The notes under the pieces were generated by a model. The model was not told where the DNA came from. It worked only from the letters and a program-made list of their open reading frames with translations, and made no database searches. Of a DNA stretch of 64,000 bases, positions 18,209 through 26,851 are shown in pieces. Origin of the DNA: Protaetiibacter mangrovi (GTDB lineage: Bacteria; Actinomycetota; Actinomycetes; Actinomycetales; Microbacteriaceae); NCBI RefSeq assembly GCF_024752305.1, contig NZ_JANTHX010000005.1, positions 453,496-517,495 of the forward strand, written 5' to 3'. The number at the start of each line of letters is the position of its first letter. The first letter of the stretch is position 1. The position numbers were made by a program, and so were the translations under genes.

Positions 18209-19080
18209 GCATCGACATCGCCTTCACCAAGGGGCACGGCACGGGCAACGACTTCGTGCTGTTCAGCGACCCCGACGGTGCCGTCGTGCTCGACGCCGCC
18301 CAGCTCGCCGCCCTCGCCGACCGGCGGTTCGGCATCGGCGGCGACGGCGTCATCCGCGCGGTCCGCTCCGCGAACCTGCCGGAGGGTTCCGGTGCCCTCG
18401 ACGAGGATCCCGACGCCGAGTGGTTCATGGACTACCACAACGCCGACGGCAGCCCCGCGGAGATGTGCGGCAACGGCATCCGGGTGTACGGCGCCTACCT
18501 CATCTCGGAGGGACTCCTCGACCTCCCGGTCGGGGAGACGGTGTCGATCGGCACCCGTGGCGGCGTGCGGCGTCTGACCCGCACCGACGACGGATTCGAG
18601 GTCGACCTCGGCCCCTTCGTCGTCGCGGGGGAGGCGATGGTGGCGGCGCGGCGACTCGAGATCGATCGGCCCGGCCTCGCGGTCGGCGTCGGCAACCCGC
18701 ATGTCGTGGTCGCCCTCGCAGACGACGGCGAGCTCGACGCCCTCGATCTCTCGGAAGCCCCGGTCGTCACGCCCCTTCCCCCCGACGGCGCCAACGTCGA
18801 GTTCGTGGTGCCCGCCGAGCCCCTCGTGGCCGCGGGCGTCGGACGCATCCGGATGCGCGTGCACGAGCGCGGCAGCGGCGAGACGCTGTCCTGCGGGACG
18901 GGTGCCGCGGCCGCCGCGCTGGCGACGCGCGCCTGGGCCGGCCGGGGTGCACCGGATGCCTGGCGCGTGCGGGTGCCCGGCGGCGAGGTGGGCGTGCGCG
19001 TCGTCGAGACCCCCGACGGCCCCCACGTGCTCCTCAGCGGCCCCGCCGAGCTCGTGTTCGACGGGACCGTGTCGCTCTAG
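18205..19080 (+). CDS. dapF: Diaminopimelate epimerase
   Basis: 291 residues. Converts LL- to meso-diaminopimelate for lysine and peptidoglycan. Both catalytic cysteines are present: [12 protein letters not shown] near residue 90 and [13 protein letters not shown] near 230. The N-terminal [12 protein letters not shown] motif is intact. GTG start overlaps the miaA stop; the TAGGCT -10 element suggests an additional leaderless transcript independent of miaB-miaA. Confidence 0.97.
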   Translation: MSIDIAFTKGHGTGNDFVLFSDPDGAVVLDAAQLAALADRRFGIGGDGVIRAVRSANLPEGSGALDEDPDAEWFMDYHNADGSPAEMCGNGIRVYGAYLISEGLLDLPVGETVSIGTRGGVRRLTRTDDGFEVDLGPFVVAGEAMVAARRLEIDRPGLAVGVGNPHVVVALADDGELDALDLSEAPVVTPLPPDGANVEFVVPAEPLVAAGVGRIRMRVHERGSGETLSCGTGAAAAALATRAWAGRGAPDAWRVRVPGGEVGVRVVETPDGPHVLLSGPAELVFDGTVSL

Positions 19081-19098
19081 GGGACCGTGTCGGTCTCG

Positions 19099-19746
19099 TC
19101 AGTCGACGATGTCGATCGGCTCCGTCAGCGCGGTGCCCGAGCGGTGCCGCACCCGCAGCACGCGGAACCCCTTGCTGGTCGCCGCGCGCAGCACGGCGAA
19201 GTCCGCGGGCAGCTCGCCCTGCAGCCAGCGGTGCAGCGAATCCGATCCGAGGTTGCGCGCGACCACCAGCCACGCGTCGGAGGACACGTCGAGTCGCGGC
19301 AGCCAGTGCGCGAGCATCGCGTGCAGCTCGTTCTTGCCCACCCGGATCGGAGGGTTCGACCAGATCGTGCGGAACACCACGTCGTCGGGAACATCCTCCG
19401 GGCGGCAGACGTTGACGTTGTCGAGGCCGAGGGCCTGCGCGTTGCGACGCGCGAGGTCGAGCGCCCGCTCGTTGACGTCGACGGCCCACACCGTCGCGCG
19501 CGGCGATTCGAGCGCGAGGCTCAGGGCGATCGGCCCCCACCCGCACCCCAGGTCCAGGAACGCGCCCCCGGGCGGCGGCGACGGGGTGTGCGCGAGCAGC
19601 ACCTGGGTGCCGGTGTCGACGCGGTCGGGGCTGAAGATCCCTCCGGCCGTGGTCACCTCGACATCACGGCCCGCGAGCCGGGCGGTGATGGTCCGGAGCA
19701 CCGGGTCGCCGGACGGCGACGTCGAGAAGTAGTGCTCGGGCGACAT
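19099..19746 (-). CDS. Class I SAM methyltransferase, RsmC-like
   Basis: 215 residues. The protein has the domain order of small RsmC/RlmG-like rRNA guanine-N2 methyltransferases: HYFSTSPSG at the start, FSPDRVDTGTQVLL, SAM motif FLDLGCGWGPIALSLA (about 65-80), AVDVNERALDLARRNA, and the catalytic SNPPIRVGK in place of NPPF/Y. It probably methylates G1207 of 16S rRNA or a similar base, but the exact target is inferred. Convergent with dapF and divergent from hflX; the two divergent starts are only about 40 bp apart. Confidence 0.88.
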   Translation of the reverse strand: MSPEHYFSTSPSGDPVLRTITARLAGRDVEVTTAGGIFSPDRVDTGTQVLLAHTPSPPPGGAFLDLGCGWGPIALSLALESPRATVWAVDVNERALDLARRNAQALGLDNVNVCRPEDVPDDVVFRTIWSNPPIRVGKNELHAMLAHWLPRLDVSSDAWLVVARNLGSDSLHRWLQGELPADFAVLRAATSKGFRVLRVRHRSGTALTEPIDIVD

Positions 19747-19773
19747 GCAGAGAACCTACCGAAAACGAATGAC

Positions 19774-19779
19774 TAGGGT
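19774..19779 (+). promoter_or_regulatory. -10 element of hflX
   Basis: TAGGGT ends 10 nt before the ATG at 19790. The alternative ATG at 19769 lies upstream of the -10 and is unlikely. Confidence 0.5.
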
Positions 19780-19789
19780 TAACCCGAAC

Positions 19790-21328
19790 ATGAGCGATTC
19801 CCCCGAGAACGACCCGATCGAGCCGGTCGACGCCGCCCCGCGCGACGCGCTCGACCGCATCCTCGCGAGCGACGAGGCGCACGCCGGCGTGCGGGTGTTC
19901 GGCGGTCGCGCCACGGCGCTGCAGGACGCCGCCACCGCATCCGGGTCCGATCGCGACGGCGAGCAGTTCGACCGCGAGGAGCGCGCAGCACTGCGTCGCG
20001 TGGGCGGGCTGTCCACCGAGCTGGCCGACGTCACCGAGGTCGAGTACCGGCAGGTGCGTCTCGAGAACGTCGTGCTGATCGGCGTCTACACCCCGTCCGA
20101 GTCGCTGGAGGACGCCGAGAACTCCCTGCGCGAGCTCGCCGCTCTGGCCGAGACGGCGGGTGCCGTCGTGCTCGACGGCGTGCTGCAGCGACGCCCGCAC
20201 CCCGACCCGGCGACGTATCTGGGTCGTGGCAAGGTGGCCGAGCTCGCCGACATCGTCGCGGCCCTCGGCGCCGACACGGTCGTCGCCGACACGGAGCTCG
20301 CACCCAGCCAGCGCCGCGCCCTCGAGGATGCGGTGAAGGTGAAGGTCATCGACCGCACCGCCGTGATCCTCGACATCTTCAGCCAGCACGCGAAGTCCCG
20401 CGAGGGCAAGGCGCAGGTGGAGCTCGCGCAGCTCGAGTACCTGCTGCCGAGGCTCCGCGGATGGGGTGAGTCGATGTCGCGCCAGGCGGGCGGCCAGGCG
20501 GCCGGCGGTCAGGGCATGGGCTCCCGCGGCCCCGGTGAGACGAAGATCGAGCTCGACCGCCGCCGCATCCACTCCCGGATGGCGAAGCTGCGCAAGCAGA
20601 TCAAGGGTTTCGCCCCCGGACGTCAGGCGAAGCGCGCGAACCGCGACCGGTACCAGGTTCCCGCGGTCGCGATCGCCGGCTACACCAACGCCGGCAAGTC
20701 GAGCCTGCTCAACCGGATCACCCGCGCCGGGGTGCTCGTCGAGAACACGCTCTTCGCGACCCTCGACCCGACCGTGCGCCGCAGCCGCACCCCCGACGGC
20801 CGGCTCTTCACGATCGCCGACACCGTCGGCTTCGTCCGGAATCTGCCGCACCAGCTCGTCGAGGCGTTCCGCTCGACGCTCGAGGAGGTGGCCGCCTCGG
20901 ATCTCGTGCTGCACGTGGTCGACGGATCCCACCCCGACCCCGCCGCCCAGCTCGCGACGGTGCGCGACGTGCTCGGCGACGCCGGCGCCCGCGAGGTGCC
21001 GGAGCTCGTCGTCTTCACGAAGGCCGACCTGATCGAGCCCGACCGCCGACTGCTGCTGCGCGGCCTCGAGGCCGACTCGGTGTTCGTCTCGGCGCGCACC
21101 GGCGAGGGCGTCGAGGAGCTGCTCGAGGAGATCGGACGCCGCCTGCCCCAGCCCGAGGTCGAGCTCGAGGTCGTGATCCCGTACGACCGGGGCGACCTCG
21201 TGGCGCTCGCGCACGATCGGGCGCGCGTCGTCGAGACCCACTACGAGGAGGCCGGCACGCGACTGCGCGTGCAGGCGAGCGAGGCGGTCGCGCACCAGCT
21301 CTCCGCGGCCGCCGCCGCACCCGCGTAA
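19790..21328 (+). CDS. hflX: GTPase HflX
   Basis: 512 residues. Ribosome-associated GTPase that splits stalled 70S ribosomes under stress. N-terminal HflX domain with RRPHPDPATYLGRGKVAEL, a Gly-rich linker GGQAAGGQGMGSRGPGETKIE ending in the conserved GPGETKLE-type motif, then the G domain: G1 GYTNAGKSSLLN, G3 DTVGFVRNLPH, G4 FTKAD. A 50-residue acidic N-terminal extension precedes the conserved part. The start is set by the -10 at 19774. Confidence 0.95.
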   Translation: MSDSPENDPIEPVDAAPRDALDRILASDEAHAGVRVFGGRATALQDAATASGSDRDGEQFDREERAALRRVGGLSTELADVTEVEYRQVRLENVVLIGVYTPSESLEDAENSLRELAALAETAGAVVLDGVLQRRPHPDPATYLGRGKVAELADIVAALGADTVVADTELAPSQRRALEDAVKVKVIDRTAVILDIFSQHAKSREGKAQVELAQLEYLLPRLRGWGESMSRQAGGQAAGGQGMGSRGPGETKIELDRRRIHSRMAKLRKQIKGFAPGRQAKRANRDRYQVPAVAIAGYTNAGKSSLLNRITRAGVLVENTLFATLDPTVRRSRTPDGRLFTIADTVGFVRNLPHQLVEAFRSTLEEVAASDLVLHVVDGSHPDPAAQLATVRDVLGDAGAREVPELVVFTKADLIEPDRRLLLRGLEADSVFVSARTGEGVEELLEEIGRRLPQPEVELEVVIPYDRGDLVALAHDRARVVETHYEEAGTRLRVQASEAVAHQLSAAAAAPA

Positions 21329-21356
21329 CGCACCGCAACGTTTCCGATCGAGGGGC

Positions 21357-21362
21357 TACCCT
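21357..21362 (+). promoter_or_regulatory. Possible -10 element of metF-metE
   Basis: TACCCT about 95 nt upstream of the chosen metF start. An in-frame GTG lies only 4 nt after it, too close for a standard start site, so a short leader is preferred. Confidence 0.4.
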
Positions 21363-21456
21363 GGTCGTGCCGCGCGAGGGCGCGGCAGGAGCGACAGCCG
21401 AGCCCGGCATCCGCCCCGTGGTCTCGCGCACCCGCGCGACGATGGACGGAGGATGC

Positions 21457-22386
21457 ATGGACGGTGGGCACGTGGCCGCCCCGACGTTCTCGTTCGAGCT
21501 CTTCCCGCCGCGCGACGCCGCGGCCGAGGCCGCCCTCGTCTCCGAGACCCTGCCCGCCCTGGTCGCCGCGGGACCCGAGTTCATCTCGGTCACCTACGGT
21601 GCGAGCGGGTCGACCCGCGGTGTCTCGCTCGACGTGCTGCGGCGGCTGCTCGCCACGCCGGTGAAGCCGATGGCGCACCTGACCTGCGTCGGGTCCTCCT
21701 ATGCGGAGGCCGCTCGCCTCATCCGGGAGTTCCTCGACGCCGGGGTCACGAGCTTCCTCGCGCTGCGCGGCGACCCGCCGGCCGGCATCACGGAGGACGA
21801 CGCGTTCCTCGGCGACCTCGGCAGCGCCGGAGAGCTCGTGCAGCTCATCCATCGCGTGCAGAAGGAGCGGATGCCGTTCCGCCAGATCGACGTGCCGGGC
21901 GTCCCGGGCGCGAAGCGGCTGGCATCCGGGGAGAAGGTCACGATCGCGGTCGCGGCGTTCCCCAACGGCCACCCGCGGTCGCGCTCGCGCGCGCAGGATC
22001 TCGACACCCTGCTCGCGAAGGAGGCCGCCGGTGCGAACCTCGCGATCACCCAGCTGTTCTTCGAGCCCGACGACTACCTCGGCTTCGTCGACGACGCCCG
22101 TGCCGCCGGGGTCACGATGCGCATCCTGCCGGGCATCATGCCGGTGCTGAGCGTGCCGCGGCTGCGCCGCATCCTGGAGCTCACGTCCGAGCGCGAGCCG
22201 TCCGCCCTGCTGCGCGAGCTCGAGGCGAGCGGCGACCCGGCGTCCGTCGGGATCGACCACGCCGCCCGGCTCGGGCGCGCGCTGCTCGACGGCGGAGCCC
22301 CGGGTCTGCACCTGTACACCTTCAACCGGCACGAGGCCCCGCTCGCGGTGCTCGATCGCGCCGGACTCCTTCCCCAACCCGCCTGA
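21457..22386 (+). CDS. metF: 5,10-methylenetetrahydrofolate reductase
   Basis: 309 residues. FAD enzyme producing 5-methyl-THF, the methyl donor used by MetE next door. Motifs: FSFELFPPRD near the N-terminus, FISVTYGASGSTR, HLTCVG, LALRGDPP, ITQLFFEPDDYLGFVDDARAAGV, LPGIMPV and the C-terminal LHLYTFNRHEA. Three in-frame starts compete (GTG 21367, ATG 21442, ATG 21457); 21457 has the best-placed GGAGG and yields the family's N-terminus. metE follows after 17 nt. Confidence 0.95.
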   Translation: MDGGHVAAPTFSFELFPPRDAAAEAALVSETLPALVAAGPEFISVTYGASGSTRGVSLDVLRRLLATPVKPMAHLTCVGSSYAEAARLIREFLDAGVTSFLALRGDPPAGITEDDAFLGDLGSAGELVQLIHRVQKERMPFRQIDVPGVPGAKRLASGEKVTIAVAAFPNGHPRSRSRAQDLDTLLAKEAAGANLAITQLFFEPDDYLGFVDDARAAGVTMRILPGIMPVLSVPRLRRILELTSEREPSALLRELEASGDPASVGIDHAARLGRALLDGGAPGLHLYTFNRHEAPLAVLDRAGLLPQPA

Positions 22387-22403
22387 GAATCGGAGAGCAT
22401 CGC

Positions 22404-24710
22404 ATGACCGCCCCCTTCCCCACCGGCACCATCCTCGGTTACCCCAGGATCGGCCGTCGCCGTGAGCTCAAGCGCGCCGTCGAGTCGTTCTGGGCAGGGC
22501 GCATCGACGCGGCGGAGCTCGAGCGCACCTCCGCCGAGCTGCGCCGGGCCACCCGCGGACGGCTCGTCGAGCTCGGGCTCGGGGCCGCGGACTCCTCGAT
22601 CCCGGAGTCGTTCTCGTACTACGACCAGGTGCTCGACACCGCGGTCGCGGTGGGTGCGATCCCGACGCGCTTCGCCGGTCTCGCGGATGCCGACGGCGCG
22701 GTCGACCTCGCCGGGTACTTCACGATCGCACGCGGCGAGGGCGATCGCGCCCCGCTCGAGATGACCAAGTGGTTCGATTCGAACTACCACTACCTGGTGC
22801 CCGAGATCGGTCCGGAGACCGAGTTCCGGCTGGTGGGCGACCGGCTCGTGCGCGAGGTCGAGGAGGCGGTCGCCGACGGCTTCGTCACCCGCCCGGTCGT
22901 CGTCGGGCCGGTGACCTTCCTGCTGCTCGCGAAGGCGAGCGACGAGGCGCCCGCCGACTTCGCGCCGCTCTCGCGTCTCGAGGACTTGCTTCCGGTCTAC
23001 CGGGAGCTGCTCGCGCGGCTCGCGGCGGCCGGAGCGCAGTGGGTGCAGGTCGACGAGCCGGCCCTCGTGTCGGAGTCGCTCGGGGTCGATCGCGGTGCCG
23101 TGCTCGCCGCCGCGCAGACCGCCTACGAGGCCCTCGGCCAGGCTCGGCCGCTCGGCATCCTGGTCGCGGCGCCCTACGGCTCGCTCGACGACGCCCTCCC
23201 GGTGCTCCAGGCCTCGCCGATCGACGCGATCGCGCTCGACCTGGTGAAGGGCGAGGTGCCGACCGGCGCGGGGACCGAGCAGGTGCTGGTGGGCGGCGTG
23301 ATCGACGGCCACAACATCTGGCGCGGCGACCTCGCGAGCGCGTTCGCGAAGCTCGAGGCGCTGCGCGCGGTGTCGCCGAACGTCTCGGTCGCCACCTCGA
23401 CCAACCTGTTCCACACCCCGCACGACGTCGACGACGAGCCGAATCTCGACCCGCGTCTCGCGAGCTGGCTCGCCTTCGCCGATCAGAAGGTGGGACAGGT
23501 CGCCGTCCTGGCGCGGGGTCTCGAGCAGGGGGTCGACGCCATCCGGACGGAGCTCGACGCCGCGACGGCGGCGCTCGAGGACCGCCGCTCGGCACCCGGG
23601 GTGCGCGACGGCGCCGTCCGCGACCGCATCGCGGCACTGGGCGCCGAGGCGTTCTCGCGCGGCGACTACGCGGCGCGCCGCGCCGCCCAGGACGTCGCGC
23701 TGCGCCTGCCGCCGCTGCCGACGACGACGATCGGGTCGTTCCCGCAGACCGGCGACATCCGCCGCGAGCGGGCGCGCTTCGCGAAGGGCGAGATCTCCCG
23801 GGAGGAGTACGAGGGCTTCCTCGAGAAGGAGATCGAGGATGTCGTGGCGCTGCAGGAGCGCATCGGCCTCGACGTCATCGTGCACGGCGAGCCCGAGCGC
23901 AACGACATGGTGCAGTACTTCGCCGAGAACCTCGACGGCTTCGCGGTGACCGAGAACGGCTGGGTGCAGTCCTACGGTTCGCGCGCCACGCGTCCGTCGA
24001 TCCTCTGGGGCGACGTGTCGCGACCGGCGCCGATCACGGTGCGCTGGTCGACCTTCACCCAGGGACTCACCGAGAAGCCGGTGAAGGGGATGCTGACGGG
24101 CCCCGTGACGATCCTCGCCTGGTCGTTCGTGCGCGACGACCAGCCGCTCGGCGAGACCGCCTACCAGGTGGCCCTCGCGCTGCGCGACGAGATCGCCGAC
24201 CTCGAGCAGGCGGGCATCGGCGTCATCCAGGTCGACGAGCCGGCGCTGCGCGAGCTGCTGCCGCTCAAGAAGCGCGACCAGGACGCCTACCTCGCCTGGT
24301 CGGTCGACTCGTTCCGCCTCGCCACGAGCGGCGTCGAGGTGCGCACCCAGATCCACACCCACCTCTGCTACTCGGAGTTCGGGGTGGTGCTCGACGCCAT
24401 CGACGGCCTCGACGCCGACGTCACCTCGATCGAGGCGGCGCGCAGCCGGATGGAGGTCGTGCCCGAGCTCGAGCGCAGCGGCTTCGCCCGCGGGATCGGT
24501 CCGGGCGTCTACGACATCCACTCGCCGCGGGTTCCGAGCGTCGAGGAGGTGGGCGAGCTCATCGGCATCGCGCTCGAGGCGATCCCCGAGCGCCAGCTCT
24601 GGATCAACCCCGACTGCGGGCTGAAGACACGCGGCTACGCCGAGACGGTCGCGTCGCTCGAGAACATCCTGTCGGCGACGCGCGAGGCGCGCGCCGAGCT
24701 CGGGGCCTGA
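22404..24710 (+). CDS. metE: Cobalamin-independent methionine synthase
   Basis: 768 residues, full length. Transfers the methyl group of 5-methyl-THF polyglutamate to homocysteine. The N-terminal barrel starts GYPRIGRRRELKRAVESFWAG; the C-terminal barrel carries TTTIGSFPQT, and the zinc ligands: His and Cys in IHTHLCYSEF, Glu in TSIEAARS, and Cys in NPDCGLKTRGY. Start ATG 22404 follows a CGGAGAG site. Operon with metF supplies substrate and enzyme together; no B12 or SAM riboswitch could be recognised upstream. Confidence 0.97.
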   Translation: MTAPFPTGTILGYPRIGRRRELKRAVESFWAGRIDAAELERTSAELRRATRGRLVELGLGAADSSIPESFSYYDQVLDTAVAVGAIPTRFAGLADADGAVDLAGYFTIARGEGDRAPLEMTKWFDSNYHYLVPEIGPETEFRLVGDRLVREVEEAVADGFVTRPVVVGPVTFLLLAKASDEAPADFAPLSRLEDLLPVYRELLARLAAAGAQWVQVDEPALVSESLGVDRGAVLAAAQTAYEALGQARPLGILVAAPYGSLDDALPVLQASPIDAIALDLVKGEVPTGAGTEQVLVGGVIDGHNIWRGDLASAFAKLEALRAVSPNVSVATSTNLFHTPHDVDDEPNLDPRLASWLAFADQKVGQVAVLARGLEQGVDAIRTELDAATAALEDRRSAPGVRDGAVRDRIAALGAEAFSRGDYAARRAAQDVALRLPPLPTTTIGSFPQTGDIRRERARFAKGEISREEYEGFLEKEIEDVVALQERIGLDVIVHGEPERNDMVQYFAENLDGFAVTENGWVQSYGSRATRPSILWGDVSRPAPITVRWSTFTQGLTEKPVKGMLTGPVTILAWSFVRDDQPLGETAYQVALALRDEIADLEQAGIGVIQVDEPALRELLPLKKRDQDAYLAWSVDSFRLATSGVEVRTQIHTHLCYSEFGVVLDAIDGLDADVTSIEAARSRMEVVPELERSGFARGIGPGVYDIHSPRVPSVEEVGELIGIALEAIPERQLWINPDCGLKTRGYAETVASLENILSATREARAELGA

Positions 24711-24759
24711 CCTCACCGTCTCCCCAGGAGAGGTGGGGCGTCCGCCCAGGCGGGCGCCC

Positions 24760-24765
24760 TACCCT
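24760..24765 (+). promoter_or_regulatory. -10 element of the hydrolase gene (leaderless)
   Basis: TACCCT ends 6 nt before the GTG at 24772. Confidence 0.6.
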
Positions 24766-24771
24766 CGTGGC

Positions 24772-25533
24772 GTGCAGCTGGCAGTACACGTCTCGGGATC
24801 CGGATCGCGCACGGCGATCCTCATCCACGGCATCATGTCCGATCATCGTGCGTGGCACCGGGTCGGCGCCCAGCTGCAGGCGACCGGGTTCCGGGTGATC
24901 GCCGTCGACCTCGCCGGTCACGGGGCGTCGCCGCGCGCGCGGCGCTACTCGCCGCGCGCCTGGGCGGACGACGTGGTCGAGAGCGTGGCGCCGCTCCTCG
25001 GCTCGCCGCCGGATCTGGTGATGGGCCACTCGCTCGGCGGACTGGTGGCATCGCTCGCCGCCGACCGGCTCGCGCCGCGTGCCGCGATCTACGTCGACCC
25101 GGCGTTCGCGTTCCCGCGCGGCATCCGGGGCGCGCTGTTCAAGCTCGCGTTCGCGATCGCCCCGCGCCCGCCCCGCTCGGCGCTGGTGCGCTGGAACCCG
25201 CGCTGGAGCGCGGAGGACGTCGAGATCGAGCTCGCGACCCTGCGCGACTGGGACAAGCGCACCATCCTGGGCTTCGCCGACTCGCGCCCGATCGTGCCGC
25301 CGCTGCGGCTGGTGGCGCCGAGCCTGGTCGTGCTCGCCGAGAAGAGCCTGCTCATCACGGATGCCGCGGCCGCGCAGCTGCGTCGGCTCGGCATGACCGT
25401 CGAGACGATCCGCGGCGCGGGGCACACGGTGTTCCGCGACGACCACGCCCGCTTCATGCGCGTGGTCGAGGAGTGGCTCGCGCGCTACACCGAGCGCAGC
25501 ACCGCGACGACCTTGCCGAGCACCTCGGCCTGA
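24772..25533 (+). CDS. Alpha/beta-fold hydrolase
   Basis: 253 residues. Oxyanion-hole motif [12 protein letters not shown] near residue 20, nucleophile elbow MGHSLGG (Ser near 86), and a C-terminal His in [14 protein letters not shown], giving a complete Ser-Asp-His type triad. Substrate unknown; esterase or lactonase-like activity is likely. The leaderless GTG is supported by the -10 element six bases upstream. The last 16 codons run antisense over the 3' end of lexA (49-bp overlap), so the two mRNAs are complementary at their ends. Confidence 0.88.
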   Translation: MQLAVHVSGSGSRTAILIHGIMSDHRAWHRVGAQLQATGFRVIAVDLAGHGASPRARRYSPRAWADDVVESVAPLLGSPPDLVMGHSLGGLVASLAADRLAPRAAIYVDPAFAFPRGIRGALFKLAFAIAPRPPRSALVRWNPRWSAEDVEIELATLRDWDKRTILGFADSRPIVPPLRLVAPSLVVLAEKSLLITDAAAAQLRRLGMTVETIRGAGHTVFRDDHARFMRVVEEWLARYTERSTATTLPSTSA

Positions 25534-26159
25534 TCGCCGAGGATCGGCTCGAAGGCCGTGTTGCGCGGCAGCAGCCAGGTGTGGCCGTCGCGCTGGCGGA
25601 ACACCTTCACCGTCGCCTCGCCGTCGAGCATCGCGGCGACGATCTCGCCGTTGTCGGCCGTGTGCTGCGACCGCACGACCACCCAGTCGCCGTCGCAGAT
25701 GGCCGCGTCGATCATCGACTCGCCCGACACCTTGAGCATGAACAGCTCGCCCTTGCCCACGAGCTGGCGGGGGAGCGGGAAGATCTCCTCGACCTGCTGC
25801 TCGGCCGTGATCGGCACGCCGGCGGCGATGCGCCCGACCAGCGGCACCATGGCGGCATCGCCCACGGGGGTCGCCGCGGTCGGGTCGTCGGCGACGGGGA
25901 TGTCGATGAGCACCTCGAGCGCGCGCGGACGGTTGGGGTCGCGGCGCAGATAGCCCGCCAGCTCCAGCTGGTTGAGCTGGTGCGTGACGCTCGAGAGCGA
26001 GGCGAGCCCGACGGCGTCGCCGATCTCGCGCATGCTCGGCGGATATCCGCGGCTCGACACCGAGCGCTGGATGACCTCGAGGATGGCCAGCTGCTTCTCG
26101 CTGAGGCTCTTGCGCCGGCGCGTGGCGGGGCGCTCCTCGGCCTGCTCGATGTCGCTCAT
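25485..26159 (-). CDS. lexA: LexA repressor
   Basis: 224 residues from ATG 26159. Represses SOS genes; RecA filaments stimulate its self-cleavage. Winged-helix DNA-binding domain at residues 18-80 ([35 protein letters not shown]), cleavage site Ala113-Gly114 in IAAGVPI, catalytic Ser148 in SGESMID and Lys185 in TVKVF. The open frame upstream of 26159 covers the promoter region. A LexA-type box at 26254-26269 and a minus-strand -10 (TACAGT, 26229-26234) indicate autoregulation. Confidence 0.98.
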   Translation of the reverse strand: MSDIEQAEERPATRRRKSLSEKQLAILEVIQRSVSSRGYPPSMREIGDAVGLASLSSVTHQLNQLELAGYLRRDPNRPRALEVLIDIPVADDPTAATPVGDAAMVPLVGRIAAGVPITAEQQVEEIFPLPRQLVGKGELFMLKVSGESMIDAAICDGDWVVVRSQHTADNGEIVAAMLDGEATVKVFRQRDGHTWLLPRNTAFEPILGDQAEVLGKVVAVLRSV

Positions 26160-26228
26160 GCGCTCTCCTCGGCGGATCGGGGGATGCGATGTCGGTGGTC
26201 CGTGATCGGATGCATCCCGTCGATCGAA

Positions 26229-26234
26229 ACTGTA
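26229..26234 (-). promoter_or_regulatory. -10 element of lexA
   Basis: Reads TACAGT on the minus strand, about 70 nt before the lexA start and 20 bp from the LexA-type box. Confidence 0.5.
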
Positions 26235-26253
26235 TCCGCTTCGGCGGGCGCAG

Positions 26254-26269
26254 GCAAACATCCGTTCGA
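26254..26269. promoter_or_regulatory. LexA-type box on the lexA side
   Basis: GCAAACatccGTTCGA matches one half-site perfectly (GTTCGA) and the other imperfectly. Lies over the predicted lexA -35 region; likely autoregulatory operator, weaker than the recA box. Confidence 0.65.
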
Positions 26270-26328
26270 GTGTGTCGCGTGATCCGATCCCCGCACCCGC
26301 GGGAATCCGGGGAATCCCGCACGAGGAC

Positions 26329-26344
26329 TTGAACGTTTGTTCGA
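26329..26344. promoter_or_regulatory. LexA box of the LysM gene
   Basis: TTGAACgtttGTTCGA differs from the consensus at one base. It is followed by a -10 element TACATT at 26352-26357, so LexA would sit on the -35 region of the LysM gene promoter. Confidence 0.82.
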
Positions 26345-26460
26345 TCGAAGATACATTCGGAACACAGCTTCGCATCCGGCCTCCCGGCCGAGGCCGGATG
26401 CGGCGGCTGTCCATCGAACACCACTCGATCAGCAGCAACCGACCAGTAGGAGGAGAACCG

Positions 26461-26814
26461 ATGAGCACCATCGCCCTCGCCCCGAACCGCACCGTCACCG
26501 CTCCGCGTCTGCGCCTCACGGCTCGGGGCCGCATGGTCGTCGGCTTGCTGCTGGCCACGCCGCTCGCGGTCGCGCTGGCGGTCTCCGCGCTCTCGGGAGC
26601 GCCCGCCGAGGCGGGCTCCTCGGTCTCCACCTCGAGCTTCGAGTACATCACCGTGGCGTCGGGCGAGTCCCTGTGGGATCTCGCGGGCTGGGTCGCCCCC
26701 ACCGCCGACCCCCGCGACGTGGTGGCCGAGCTCGTCGAACTCAACCAGCTCGCCACGACCGAGGTGCAGCCCGGTCAGCGCCTCGCCATCCCGGCGCAGT
26801 ACAGCGCCCGCTAG
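26461..26814 (+). CDS. LysM-domain membrane protein, probable SOS cell-division inhibitor
   Basis: 117 residues from ATG 26461 behind an AGGAGGAG site. One transmembrane segment at about 25-44 ([20 protein letters not shown]), then an extracytoplasmic LysM domain at 61-111 ([16 protein letters not shown] to [10 protein letters not shown]). A short TM-LysM protein divergent from lexA and behind a LexA box matches YneA of Bacillus and the functionally equivalent Rv2719c and DivS loci of mycobacteria and corynebacteria, which delay division during DNA damage. The function is inferred from context and architecture; it could also be a general peptidoglycan-binding protein. Confidence 0.85.
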   Translation: MSTIALAPNRTVTAPRLRLTARGRMVVGLLLATPLAVALAVSALSGAPAEAGSSVSTSSFEYITVASGESLWDLAGWVAPTADPRDVVAELVELNQLATTEVQPGQRLAIPAQYSAR

Positions 26815-26839
26815 GCGATCCAGGGCCGCGCACGCTCAC

Positions 26840-26845
26840 TAGAAT
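26840..26845 (+). promoter_or_regulatory. -10 element of hisC (leaderless)
   Basis: TAGAAT ends 6 nt before the GTG at 26852. Confidence 0.65.
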
Positions 26846-26851
26846 CGCCGG

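Noticed and set aside
21363..21456. SAM or cobalamin riboswitch before metF-metE
   Set aside because: The leader is under 100 nt and shows none of the conserved riboswitch motifs.
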